Below are positions 10,635-19,134 of a stretch of 64,000 nucleotides of DNA, piece by piece. Under the pieces are notes generated by a model. That model did not search any database. It had not been told where the DNA came from and saw nothing but the letters and a program-made list of their open reading frames with translations. This DNA comes from Rhodocyclaceae bacterium. GTDB taxonomy: Bacteria > Pseudomonadota > Gammaproteobacteria > Burkholderiales > Rhodocyclaceae. The DNA is taken from assembly GCA_013426785.1 (NCBI GenBank), contig JACDZI010000001.1, positions 1-64,000 of the forward strand, in the 5' to 3' direction. The translations under genes and the position numbers were made by a program. The first letter of the stretch is position 1, and each line of letters opens with the position of its first letter.

Positions 10635-11248
10635 TTTGCCTTGGCAGGGTCGGCAGCGGACTTGTTCTTGGCTTGCAGGCTACGGATCAGGCCGTCGATC
10701 CCGCCCGCCTGAATTTGCTGGGCAAACGAGCTACGGTAATTGGTCACCAGGCTAACGCCAGCCACTTCCATGTCATACACTTTCCAGCCGACCGGGGTCT
10801 TTTCCAGATAATAATCAAGTGGAATCGACTTGCCGCCAGACTGCCGGATTTCCGAACGGACCTTGACCTCAGTATCGGCGTCGGTCATCTTGAACGGCTT
10901 GAAGGAGATTTCCTGGTCACGGTATTCGGTCAGTGCCTTGGAGTAGGTGCGAACCAGCAAGCTGTGAAATTCCTGAACGATCAGCTTGAGCTGCTCCGGG
11001 CTGGCCTGACGAGCATCACGACCCAGCGCCAGCAGGGTCATGCGCTGGAAGTTGAAGTGTGGCAACACCTTGGCTTCGACCAGTTCCAGCGCTTTTTTGG
11101 TGTTGCCCGACTTGATGTCCTTGTCGGTGCGCACAATTTCCAGCACCTCGTTCGTCACATTCTTGACCAGCACATCGGGGGCCAAGTCGGCCGAAGTAGC
11201 GCTGGTGGCGAACAAAAGGGCGGCAAGAAAGCCTAGGAAACGCTTCAT
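10631..11248 (-). CDS. mlaC: periplasmic phospholipid-binding protein MlaC
   Basis: Soluble shuttle that carries phospholipids across the periplasm between the outer-membrane MlaA and the inner-membrane MlaFEDB complex. It is 205 aa from the ATG at 11248, with a signal peptide ending around SATSADL. The Ttg2D/MlaC body is seen in LVKNVTNEVLEIV, FNFQRMTLLALGRDAR and DYYLEKTPVGWKVYDMEVAGVSLV, followed by YRSSFAQQI. An ATG at 11266 would add six unconserved residues. The C-terminus is Lys/Ala-rich. Confidence 0.94.
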   Translation of the reverse strand: MKRFLGFLAALLFATSATSADLAPDVLVKNVTNEVLEIVRTDKDIKSGNTKKALELVEAKVLPHFNFQRMTLLALGRDARQASPEQLKLIVQEFHSLLVRTYSKALTEYRDQEISFKPFKMTDADTEVKVRSEIRQSGGKSIPLDYYLEKTPVGWKVYDMEVAGVSLVTNYRSSFAQQIQAGGIDGLIRSLQAKNKSAADPAKAK

Positions 11249-11287
11249 TTTCAATCCAGTTACCAAAATATCGGGATAGGGAAAAAA

Positions 11288-12004
11288 TCAGTCCAATTTC
11301 TCACGCGGTGCATTGCCGTCGTAAATCAGGTTCTTGCGCGACTGCAGGTAACCATCACGTACATATGAGTATTTGTCGAGGGCAGCCTCTTCGATCACCT
11401 TGTCGGCCGGCAACAGGTCGGCCCGTGTATCGACGATGCGCAAGGCCAACAGGGTATTGCGCGTGGGCACATGATCGACATGGCCGACCGGATCGGCAGC
11501 CACATCCAGCACCAGGCCAGCCGTATCGCGAACGGTACGCGGCCCGAAAATCGGCACCACCACATAGGCACCATCGCCCATGCCCCAACGGCCGAAGGTC
11601 TGACCAAAATCTTCGTCGTGCTTTTCCATACCCATGTCGGACGCCCAGTCGATCACGCCCAAGACACCGATAGTGCTATTCACCAGCACCCGGCCGAGAT
11701 CGCTGGCCGCCTGACCAGGCTTGCCTTGCAGGAGGTTATTCACACCGATGAAGAAATCGGCGATGTTGCCAAAGAAATTCGTCACGCCAGTACGCACCGG
11801 GGTTGGCAGGACGGCATCGTAACCTTGGGCGACCGGCTTGATCAGCACCGTATCAACGCCTTCGTTGAAGGAGAATATGGCGCGGTTGAAACCCTCGATC
11901 GGGTCTTTTTGATTGCCGGACGAGGCGCAACCGCTCAGCAACCCGGCCAGCACGGTTACGGTCAGGACGGATTTCAGACGGTAGCCAATGTTCATTTCTA
12001 TCAT
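11288..12004 (-). CDS. mlaA: MlaA (VacJ) outer-membrane lipoprotein
   Basis: Removes mislocalised phospholipids from the outer leaflet of the outer membrane. It is 238 aa with a lipoprotein signal ending in LAGLLSGC (lipobox LSGC). The VacJ body is seen in DPIEGFNRAIFSFNEGVD, FFGNIADFFIGVNNLLQGK, EDFGQTFGRWGMGDGAYVV and PIFGPRTVRDTAGL. The start at 12004 has an AAGG ribosome-binding stretch about 8 nt ahead. It lies between mlaD and mlaC, so this operon includes the outer-membrane component that Escherichia coli encodes elsewhere. Confidence 0.95.
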   Translation of the reverse strand: MIEMNIGYRLKSVLTVTVLAGLLSGCASSGNQKDPIEGFNRAIFSFNEGVDTVLIKPVAQGYDAVLPTPVRTGVTNFFGNIADFFIGVNNLLQGKPGQAASDLGRVLVNSTIGVLGVIDWASDMGMEKHDEDFGQTFGRWGMGDGAYVVVPIFGPRTVRDTAGLVLDVAADPVGHVDHVPTRNTLLALRIVDTRADLLPADKVIEEAALDKYSYVRDGYLQSRKNLIYDGNAPREKLD

Positions 12005-12020
12005 TTCATGCGCCTTTAGG

Positions 12021-12491
12021 TTATTTCTTGCCTTCGTCTTCGGCTGCCTTGCTGAACATGAACTGGCTGATCAACTTTTCCAGAACCATGGCCGACTGTG
12101 TCTTTTTGAGTACATCCCCAGGCTTGAACATCTCGGGATCGCCACCTACCTCGAATCCGACATACTGCTCGCCGAGCAAACCCGACGTATTGATGGTGGC
12201 AATAGTGTCGCGCGGAAACTGATAACGCTTGTCGATATTCATCGATACTTGCGCCACGTAATTCTCCCGATCAAAGCGAATTTCACCCACCCGCCCGACC
12301 ACCACCCCGGCACTTTTCACTGCCCCACGCACTTTCAGGCCTCCGATATTATCAAAATTGGCCTGTACGGCATAGGTTTCACCCACATCGGTGCTGCTCA
12401 GGTTCCCCACCTTGAGGGCAAGAAACAACAGTGCGGCCAAGCCCAGCGCAACAAACAGGCCTACCCAGAGATCGATTGCGGCTCGGTTCAT
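12021..12491 (-). CDS. mlaD: MCE-domain protein MlaD
   Basis: Inner-membrane-anchored MCE protein, known to form a hexameric ring through which lipids pass. It is 156 aa: an N-terminal membrane helix (IDLWVGLFVALGLAALLFLAL) and one MCE domain starting at YAVQANFDNIGGLKVRGAV and holding TINTSGLLGEQYVGFEVGG. A C-terminal hydrophobic segment (LEKLISQFMF) corresponds to the central pore helix of the family. Its start overlaps the mlaE stop by one base (TGATG). Confidence 0.95.
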   Translation of the reverse strand: MNRAAIDLWVGLFVALGLAALLFLALKVGNLSSTDVGETYAVQANFDNIGGLKVRGAVKSAGVVVGRVGEIRFDRENYVAQVSMNIDKRYQFPRDTIATINTSGLLGEQYVGFEVGGDPEMFKPGDVLKKTQSAMVLEKLISQFMFSKAAEDEGKK

Positions 12492-13276
12492 CAGACACCT
12501 CGGAACATGAAAGCGGTCAAAACAAAGTCGGCGGCCAGGATGGCCAGGGAAGAAGTTACAACGGTACGCGTGGTAGCCCCGGATACGCCTTCAGCGGTCG
12601 GCTCGGCGTCATAGCCCTCGAACACAGCGATCCAGGAGACCAGCGCACCGAAGACAAAACTCTTGATGACGCCATTCATGACGTCCTGGCGGAAGTCTAC
12701 CGCCGATTGCATTTGCGACCAGAACGATCCTTCATCGACGCCGATCAACTGGACCCCCACCAGATAGCCGCCCAGCACGCCCATGGCCGAGAACAGCGCC
12801 GCCAGCAGGGGCATCGAGATCACGCCGGCCCAGAAACGCGGGGCAACCACTCGGGCGATCGGATTAACCGCCATCATTTCCATCGCCGAGAGTTGTTCGG
12901 TGGCCTTCATCAGACCAATTTCCGCCGTGATCGCCGAACCGGCGCGGCTGGCAAACAGCAACGCCGCAACCACGGGTCCAAGTTCCCGGACCAGAGAAAG
13001 GGCGACCAGTACCCCCAGGGCTTCGGACGAACCGTAACGCTGCAGCGTATCGTACCCCTGGAGGCCGAGCACCATGCCGACGAAAAGGCCCGATACCAAG
13101 ATAATGATCAGCGACAGCACGCCGGTAAAGTAGATTTCGCGCATCGTCAGGTTGAAACGCCGCAGCGCAGTACCGGAATACAGCAGCGTCATCAATAGGA
13201 AGCGGCTGGCGAAACCGAGTCGCCAGAGGCGATCGGTGGTCCAGTGGCCGAGCTGGCGCAGGAAATTGGCAGGCAT
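12491..13276 (-). CDS. mlaE: phospholipid ABC transporter permease MlaE
   Basis: Membrane core of the Mla complex, 261 aa from the ATG at 13276, with about five hydrophobic segments. The MlaE/Ttg2B pattern is seen in [39 protein letters not shown] (only part quoted as [14 protein letters not shown] and [17 protein letters not shown]), [16 protein letters not shown] and [12 protein letters not shown]. The ATG at 13276 overlaps the mlaF TGA by one base. An ATG at 13288 would add four residues and lie deeper in mlaF; the overlap pattern favours 13276. Confidence 0.95.
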   Translation of the reverse strand: MPANFLRQLGHWTTDRLWRLGFASRFLLMTLLYSGTALRRFNLTMREIYFTGVLSLIIILVSGLFVGMVLGLQGYDTLQRYGSSEALGVLVALSLVRELGPVVAALLFASRAGSAITAEIGLMKATEQLSAMEMMAVNPIARVVAPRFWAGVISMPLLAALFSAMGVLGGYLVGVQLIGVDEGSFWSQMQSAVDFRQDVMNGVIKSFVFGALVSWIAVFEGYDAEPTAEGVSGATTRTVVTSSLAILAADFVLTAFMFRGV

Positions 13277-14127
13277 CACGACCACCATCCCTTGGGCCTG
13301 GCTGGCTGCTCACGCATCTCCTGAGCGTAATCGCGCGCCGGATAATGAAAGTTCAGCGGCCCGTCCGGTTCGCCCCAGACAAATTGATGGACGAAAGGTT
13401 CGGTCGATTGCCTGATATCCTCGGCCGTGCCTTCCGCTACGACCTTGCCGGCGGCCATGAAATAGATGTAATCGACGATCTTCAACGATTCCTGAACATC
13501 GTGGGTGACGACAATGGAGCTGATGCCCAGAGCGTCGTTGAGCTCGCGGATCAGTTCGCCGACGATCGACAGGGAAATCGGGTCAAGGCCCGCGAAGGGT
13601 TCGTCATACATGATCAGCATCGGGTCAAGCGCGATCGCCCGCGCCAATGCCACGCGGCGTGCCATGCCGCCGGAAAGCTCCGATGGCATCAGGCTGCGGG
13701 CACCGCGCAGACCGACTGCGTGCAACTTCATCAGCACCAGATCGTGGATCAGTTCATCGGGCAGGTCGGTATGTTCCCGCATCTGGAACGCCACATTGTC
13801 GTAAACCGACATGTCGGTAAACAATGCGCCGAACTGGAACAGCATGCCCATGCGCCGCCGCATCAGATACAGTCCCTCATCATCCAGTTCGTGCACCGCC
13901 TTGCCGGCGACGCACACTTCGCCCGAAGTCGGCCGCAACTGACCACCGATCAGGCGCAGCGTCGTGGTTTTGCCACAACCCGACAGCCCCATGATGGCGA
14001 CGACCTTGCCGCGCGGAATGGTCATATTGATCCCGCTCAGGACCGCACGGCTATCGTAGGCAAAATTGAGGTCGCGAATCTTGACCAGAGGATCGGCAGA
14101 CACCGTATAAGTGGAGGGAGTGGACAA
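13276..14127 (-). CDS. mlaF: phospholipid ABC transporter ATP-binding protein MlaF
   Basis: ATPase of the Mla transporter. Seen are Walker [16 protein letters not shown]-loop region MLFQFGALF, signature [19 protein letters not shown], Walker B LIMYDEPF and the switch histidine in [10 protein letters not shown]. It is 283 aa if it starts at the TTG at 14127; a GTG at 14103 ([12 protein letters not shown]) fits the family start equally well. Neither start has a clear Shine-Dalgarno. It is the first gene of the mlaFEDACB-ibaG-murA-his run and lies just downstream of a perfect TATAAT box. Confidence 0.94.
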   Translation of the reverse strand: MSTPSTYTVSADPLVKIRDLNFAYDSRAVLSGINMTIPRGKVVAIMGLSGCGKTTTLRLIGGQLRPTSGEVCVAGKAVHELDDEGLYLMRRRMGMLFQFGALFTDMSVYDNVAFQMREHTDLPDELIHDLVLMKLHAVGLRGARSLMPSELSGGMARRVALARAIALDPMLIMYDEPFAGLDPISLSIVGELIRELNDALGISSIVVTHDVQESLKIVDYIYFMAAGKVVAEGTAEDIRQSTEPFVHQFVWGEPDGPLNFHYPARDYAQEMREQPARPKGWWS

Positions 14128-14138
14128 AAGAGCGGCGC

Positions 14139-14168
14139 ATTATAACCATGCCGCAATCGGCATGTTAG
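14139..14168 (-). promoter_or_regulatory. candidate promoter of the mla operon with palindrome in the spacer
   Basis: On the minus strand, CTAACA (14168-14163) and a perfect TATAAT (14144-14139) are separated by 18 bp. A perfect inverted repeat CATGCCG-CAAT-CGGCATG (14147-14164) fills the spacer and touches the -35 box. The layout suggests a promoter controlled by a factor binding the palindrome. A transcript from it would begin only a few bases before the TTG at 14127. Confidence 0.5.
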
Positions 14169-14226
14169 CTGGCTACCGAGCAGCATCGGGTCCTGACCAA
14201 GTGGCAATCGGGTAAGATCGCACGCC

Positions 14227-15699
14227 ATGCACATCAACACAGGCAAACCGGCTCTGCTGATCGTCGATGACGACCCGATGATCGCCGATACCCTCGGCTA
14301 CTACCTGCGCAACGACTTCCTTATTTTTTCTGCCGGAAGCCGGCCCGAAGCCATCGCCTTGCTACAGAACCTGGCCGAGACGCCGGCGCTGGCTCTGGTC
14401 GATCTGGGCCTCCCCCCGCTGCCACATCGACCCCAGGAAGGTTTTGCGCTGATCAGCGAACTGCTGGCGCGCATCCCGCAAATTCGCATCGTCGTCCTGT
14501 CCGGTCAGAATGACAGTACCAATGCGCGCCACGCCCGAACCCTGGGCGCGGTCGAGTTCGTCGCCAAACCTGCTGCGCCGGATCGCCTGCGCGAATTGCT
14601 GCTCCGCCTGCTCGATGTGGCGGAAGGCCGCACCATCGAGACCGGCCAGCCGATGCTTGGGGAAAGTTCCGCCATGCAGAAACTGCGCGCACAATTGAGG
14701 CAGTATGCCGAATCGCCCTTCCCGGTCCTGATCGAGGGTGAGTCCGGCAGCGGCAAGGAGCTCGCGGCGGCAGCACTACACCAGTTGTCGCGACGCAGCA
14801 CCCAGCCTTACCTGACGCTCAACTGCGCCGCCATCGCCCCAACCCTGGTGGAAGCGGCATTGTTTGGCCATGCCAAGGGGGCTTTCACCGGGGCCACCGG
14901 CATGCGCGCGGGCTTTTTCGAAGAAGCGGCCGATGGATCGCTGCTACTCGACGAAATCGGCGAACTGCCGCTTGAACTACAGCCGAAGTTGCTACGTGTC
15001 ATCGAAAACGGCGAGTACCAGCGCGTTGGCGAGACGCAGCCGCGCCAGTCCCGTGCCCGCGTCATTGCCGCCACCAATCGTGACCTGAAGCGGGAGGTAC
15101 GTGCCGGACGGTTCCGGGCCGATCTCTATCACCGGCTGTCCGTTTTTTCCATCGCCATCCCGCCGCTCCGCGAACTCGGCGAAGACCGACTGCTACTGCT
15201 CGATCATTTCAAGAACCAGATTGCCGTCCAACTGGACCAGCCCGCCTTCAGCCTCGCGTCGAAAGCACGCGGGCTCTGGTTGGGATATCAGTTTCCCGGC
15301 AATGTGCGGGAGTTGCGCAACATCGTCATCCGGCTGGCCACCCGCTATCCAGGTCAGGTCGTCACGGCAGAAGCCCTCATCGAAGAGTTCGACCCCGGTG
15401 AGGTCGAACAGGAGTCGGCCCTAACCACGGCATCGGCCCCAGAGTCCAGCGCATCGATAATTCAGCCGGCAGATTACGTACGCCTCGTCGATGCCGCAGC
15501 CCGCGAACTAACCGCCCATTCCGGTAACTTCAACCTCGATGCAACGCTGATGCGTTGGGAGAGTGCCTACATCGAGGCAGCCCGTCGCCTGACAGAAGGG
15601 AATGTCAGCCAGACGGCCCGCCTGCTCGGCATCAACCGCACCACGCTCTATAACCGTCTCGATACCCTGGCCCGCCACAAGCCGGATGCGGCTAACTGA
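14227..15699 (+). CDS. sigma-54-interacting response regulator
   Basis: 490-aa NtrC-type regulator. A receiver domain (about 10-130) has the acidic pair DDDP and phospho-acceptor Asp59 in ALVDLGLPP, with a Lys in FVAKP. The AAA+ domain (about 145-380) has Walker A GESGSGKE, the sigma-54 contact loop GAFTGA and LLLDEIGELPLELQPKLLR. A Fis-type helix-turn-helix (NVSQTARLLGINRTTLYNRL) ends the protein. It resembles the PrsR group found with PEP-CTERM loci, but no exosortase is present here. No histidine kinase is adjacent. It sits 19 bp upstream of the pilus ATPase gene and probably controls the pilus operon; that target is an inference. Confidence 0.9.
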   Translation: MHINTGKPALLIVDDDPMIADTLGYYLRNDFLIFSAGSRPEAIALLQNLAETPALALVDLGLPPLPHRPQEGFALISELLARIPQIRIVVLSGQNDSTNARHARTLGAVEFVAKPAAPDRLRELLLRLLDVAEGRTIETGQPMLGESSAMQKLRAQLRQYAESPFPVLIEGESGSGKELAAAALHQLSRRSTQPYLTLNCAAIAPTLVEAALFGHAKGAFTGATGMRAGFFEEAADGSLLLDEIGELPLELQPKLLRVIENGEYQRVGETQPRQSRARVIAATNRDLKREVRAGRFRADLYHRLSVFSIAIPPLRELGEDRLLLLDHFKNQIAVQLDQPAFSLASKARGLWLGYQFPGNVRELRNIVIRLATRYPGQVVTAEALIEEFDPGEVEQESALTTASAPESSASIIQPADYVRLVDAAARELTAHSGNFNLDATLMRWESAYIEAARRLTEGNVSQTARLLGINRTTLYNRLDTLARHKPDAAN

Positions 15700-15718
15700 A
15701 GAGCAAAGAGAATCCTGC

Positions 15719-17188
15719 ATGTATCTCGAACACTACGGCCTGAGCGAACCCCCCTTCCGCATCACGCCCCATACCGACTTTTTCTTTTCCGGGGCAAACC
15801 GTGGTGCGACGCTCGAAGCCCTCCTCTACGCGATCACTCACGACGAGGGTATCGTCAAGATCAGCGGTGAGGTTGGCAGCGGTAAGACGATGCTATGCCG
15901 GGTGCTGATGGAGCGTCTGCCGGAAAACGTCTTCATCATCTATCTGGCCAATCCCTCCCTGTCGCGGGAAGACATCCTGTTTGCACTGGCCGACGAACTC
16001 GGCATCGAAACTCCGGAAAACGCCCGTGCCAGCGCGGTCATGCGCGCCTTGCAGGAAAAGCTGCTCGCGCTCTATGCCGAAAGTCGGCAGGTGGTAGTAC
16101 TGATCGATGAAGCCCATGCCATGCCCAAGGAGACGCTGGAGGAAATCCGCCTGCTCTCCAATCTGGAGTCGAACCGCCACAAGCTTCTGCAACTGGTACT
16201 GTTCGGCCAACCTGAGCTTAACGAAACGCTCGCGCGCGCCGACATGCGCCAGCTGCGCGAACGCATCACCCAAAGCTTTCGTCTCGAACCGCTGGTGCGC
16301 GACGACATTGCCGAATACCTCGAATTTCGCATGCGCGCCGCCGGTTATCGCGGGCCGGGCGTTTTCAGCCCCGAAGCCTTGAAACTGATCGACCAGGCTT
16401 CCCAGGGCCTGACCCGTCGCATCAATATCCTGGCCGACAAAGCACTGCTCTCCGCCTATGCAGGAGGAACGCACCAGATCGGGGCAAAAGAAGCCAAGGA
16501 CGCCATCAAGGATGCCGAATTCACCGACCCCGGCGCACACAAAGTGGCAAAACTACCGCCAACGGGTCTGGTCTGGGCGGCGGCCGGGGCCATTGTCATG
16601 CTGGTAGCGATGGTGCTATGGCAGCGATTCGCCCAGCCTGCTGTCGTACCAACTCCGGCCTCAACATCGCCTACGGCAACGGCCGCACCCACTGAGTCGC
16701 CCCCACCCACACCGGCCACCACGGCAGTTGCCGCGATCACTCCCCTGCCCCCCTTGCAGGTCGCACCAGCCCTGCCCGCCGAGACCGCGCCCGCCCCGGA
16801 ACCAGAAAAGAAACCGCGCGCCCAGAACTCCACCCCGCCCTTGCTGGACATATTGCTGACCGAAAGTCAGGGCTGGTTGGATTCGGTCACCGACGACCGC
16901 TGGTTCCTGCAGATCTACACCACCGACAACAAAGGCACCGAGCAGGTCGAGAAATTCCTCACCAAAGCGCGTAATTCGGGGGTGGAACTGCCACATCTCC
17001 GGGTTTACCGTGCTGTCATCGGCCCGGTCAGCCGCCATGGGGTAATTTATGGGGATTATGCTTCGCGTAAAGATGCCGTTAATGCACTGGAGAAACTGCC
17101 GGCAGTACTGAAGCAGAATCGACCCTATCCCCGCCAAGCAGTCAGGCTGAAGTTAAACAGCAACATACCAATAAATAAATCAAAATAA
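15719..17188 (+). CDS. mshM: MshM/ExeA-like AAA ATPase with SPOR-like C-terminus
   Basis: 489 aa from the ATG at 15719; a longer frame reads back into the regulator gene. The N-terminal AAA domain has MYLEHYGLSEPPFRITP, Walker A GEVGSGKT (50-57) and Walker B VVLIDEAHAM. A single membrane segment lies near 282-304, followed by a long Pro/Ala-rich linker and a C-terminal SPOR-like region (WFLQIYTTDNKGTEQVEKFL) likely to bind peptidoglycan. ExeA/GspA and MshM proteins of this type help a secretin cross the cell wall. It directly precedes the secretin gene, which fits. Confidence 0.86.
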   Translation: MYLEHYGLSEPPFRITPHTDFFFSGANRGATLEALLYAITHDEGIVKISGEVGSGKTMLCRVLMERLPENVFIIYLANPSLSREDILFALADELGIETPENARASAVMRALQEKLLALYAESRQVVVLIDEAHAMPKETLEEIRLLSNLESNRHKLLQLVLFGQPELNETLARADMRQLRERITQSFRLEPLVRDDIAEYLEFRMRAAGYRGPGVFSPEALKLIDQASQGLTRRINILADKALLSAYAGGTHQIGAKEAKDAIKDAEFTDPGAHKVAKLPPTGLVWAAAGAIVMLVAMVLWQRFAQPAVVPTPASTSPTATAAPTESPPPTPATTAVAAITPLPPLQVAPALPAETAPAPEPEKKPRAQNSTPPLLDILLTESQGWLDSVTDDRWFLQIYTTDNKGTEQVEKFLTKARNSGVELPHLRVYRAVIGPVSRHGVIYGDYASRKDAVNALEKLPAVLKQNRPYPRQAVRLKLNSNIPINKSK

Positions 17189-17262
17189 TTCATATGGTTG
17201 CATTTGACATTTAAGGTGGTATGCTGAAAATAGCGATTACTCCTCTTCATTTTCATCCGGCC

Positions 17263-19134
17263 ATGAACAGACCTCTGCTTATTTCGGCACTTGCGTTGGT
17301 AGTGTCTGCCTGTACCAATACCCCGATCGCACCACCGGGTGTCGGCCACCTGAATGCAGAAAAAGTCGGCGCTGGCGGGACGGCGGGAATTCCCGCGCCG
17401 GTACAGCAGGTAGTGGCATTGCCGAAGCCGAAGCCCGCGCCGAGGGTCGAGACTTATAGTGTGGTGGTGAATAGCGTCAGGGTTCAGGAGTTGCTGTTCG
17501 CCCTCGCCCGCGATGCCAAGCTCAATGTCGACATCCATCCCGGCATCGAAGGCATCGTCACCCTGAACGCCATCGACCAGACTTTGCAACAACTGCTCAC
17601 ACGGATCGCCAAGCAAGTCGATATCCGCTGGGAACTGGACGGCCCGAACCTCGCCGTGATGCCGGATAAACCGTTTTTGCGAAACTACAAAATCGACTTT
17701 GTGAACATGAAGCGCACGGTCACGAGTGATGTTTCAACATCGACACAGATTGCCAGTTCCAGCATTAGTGCCGTTGGGAACGCCAGTGGAGGTGCGGGAA
17801 GCAATACTGCCTCGACTTCAGTCAAGAGCGCTACCGAAAATGATTTGATGTCCAGCCTGGTAAAAAATGTTGACGACATACTCAGGGAAGAAGACCGGCT
17901 TCGCTACCGCGCCATAGTGCAAACAGAAATGGATGTCCTGGCAAAAACAGAGGGGACAGGACAGATTGCTTCTGGCATTACCGATGGAACCAAGACGAAG
18001 AATGCGGATGGATCTACTGAAACATCTGGCCCCGGAGGCGCCGCATCCGGCAGGGGAAATCAGAAGATCGATAGCAGAGCCGAGGCAACCAAAAAGGTAG
18101 GCGAATACGAGAAGTCTAACCCGGTTTTTGCCAACAAGGAAACTGGGGTTTTGGTCGTGCGCGCCACCAGTCGCCAGCATGAAAAGGTTCAGCAATTCAT
18201 CGATCAAGTAATGCGCTCGGCGAAACGTCAGGTGCTGCTCGAAGCCACCATCGTTGAAGTCAACCTTAGCAACAGCTATACGCAGGGGATCGACTGGAAA
18301 AAAGTCACTGCAGGCTTGGCGGCAACCAGTCCCACAGGCTTAGCTGCTGTTGCTGGAAACATATTATGGCAAGAAGCCTCTGGGGCATTCACGATACAAA
18401 CCGCCAACAGTGGGAGAACGTTTCAGGCCACGGTAAACCTGTTGGAAGAGTTTGGAAACGTCAAAGTACTCTCCAGCCCCAAATTGAGCGTAATGAATAA
18501 CCAGACGGCGACACTGAAGGTGGCAGACAGCGTGGTCTACTTCGAAATGAAAGCCGAAACCTCACAGAACAACGGCTCCTCATTGACGACCTACACCACC
18601 ACCCCCAAGTCGGTAAACGTGGGGTTCTTCATGAATGTCACTCCGCAGATTAGCGACAGCGATGAAGTGACTATCAATGTGCGCCCGACCATCACAAGAA
18701 TTACTGGGTATAAGGACGATCCCAACCCATCGCTTGCAGCGGCAAACGTGAAGAACCCGATTCCAGAAATCCGCACGCGGGAAATGGAGTCCATCATCAA
18801 GGTCAGCAGTGGGCAAATAGCAGTCATGGGTGGTTTGATCCAGGAAGAGATTAACAACAACACTGGCACCGTACCCGGATTAGTCAATATTCCAATCTTT
18901 GGCAATTTATTCAAAAGTGGCACCACTAAACGATCCGGTTATTCGGTCGATGCAATGGAAACAAGCAACAAAACAGAACTGGTCATCTTCCTCCGGCCTG
19001 TTGTCATTAAAGATGCCAGCATTGAAGGTGATTTTTCCGAATATCGGCAAAGCTTGCCCGGGCAAGACTTCTTCGGGAAGAACTACAACGGCCCACAACG
19101 TCAGCAGCTTGATTTCGGGAGCAAGCCACAGTGA
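17263..19134 (+). CDS. mshL: MshL-like pilus secretin (outer-membrane lipoprotein)
   Basis: Outer-membrane channel of an MSHA-type pilus, 623 aa from the ATG at 17263 (an ATG at 17221 adds 14 residues). A lipoprotein signal ends in ALVVSAC. An STN-like domain follows (LLFALARDAKLNVDIHP), then a Ser/Gly/Thr-rich insertion (about 160-280), an N1-type domain (RQVLLEATIVEVNL) and the secretin domain (VLSSPKLSVMNNQTATLKV, SGQIAVMGGLIQEE, VPGLVNIPIFGNLF, TELVIFLRPVVI). Residues 34-41 (KVGAGGTA), just past the lipid anchor, are encoded by a perfect copy of the 24-bp repeat. GC content is lower than in the flanking genes. Confidence 0.9.
   Translation: MNRPLLISALALVVSACTNTPIAPPGVGHLNAEKVGAGGTAGIPAPVQQVVALPKPKPAPRVETYSVVVNSVRVQELLFALARDAKLNVDIHPGIEGIVTLNAIDQTLQQLLTRIAKQVDIRWELDGPNLAVMPDKPFLRNYKIDFVNMKRTVTSDVSTSTQIASSSISAVGNASGGAGSNTASTSVKSATENDLMSSLVKNVDDILREEDRLRYRAIVQTEMDVLAKTEGTGQIASGITDGTKTKNADGSTETSGPGGAASGRGNQKIDSRAEATKKVGEYEKSNPVFANKETGVLVVRATSRQHEKVQQFIDQVMRSAKRQVLLEATIVEVNLSNSYTQGIDWKKVTAGLAATSPTGLAAVAGNILWQEASGAFTIQTANSGRTFQATVNLLEEFGNVKVLSSPKLSVMNNQTATLKVADSVVYFEMKAETSQNNGSSLTTYTTTPKSVNVGFFMNVTPQISDSDEVTINVRPTITRITGYKDDPNPSLAAANVKNPIPEIRTREMESIIKVSSGQIAVMGGLIQEEINNNTGTVPGLVNIPIFGNLFKSGTTKRSGYSVDAMETSNKTELVIFLRPVVIKDASIEGDFSEYRQSLPGQDFFGKNYNGPQRQQLDFGSKPQ
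17361..17384 (+). repeat. 24-bp dispersed repeat, perfect copy in mshL
   Basis: Perfect 24/24 copy, in frame, encoding KVGAGGTA at residues 34-41 of the secretin, in the linker after the lipidated cysteine. Confidence 0.9.

Noticed and set aside
14227-17188. A PEP-CTERM/exosortase exopolysaccharide locus
   Set aside because: The regulator and ATPase resemble PrsR and XrtA-linked ATPases, but no exosortase, PEP-CTERM protein or glycosyltransferase follows; secretin and pilus genes do.
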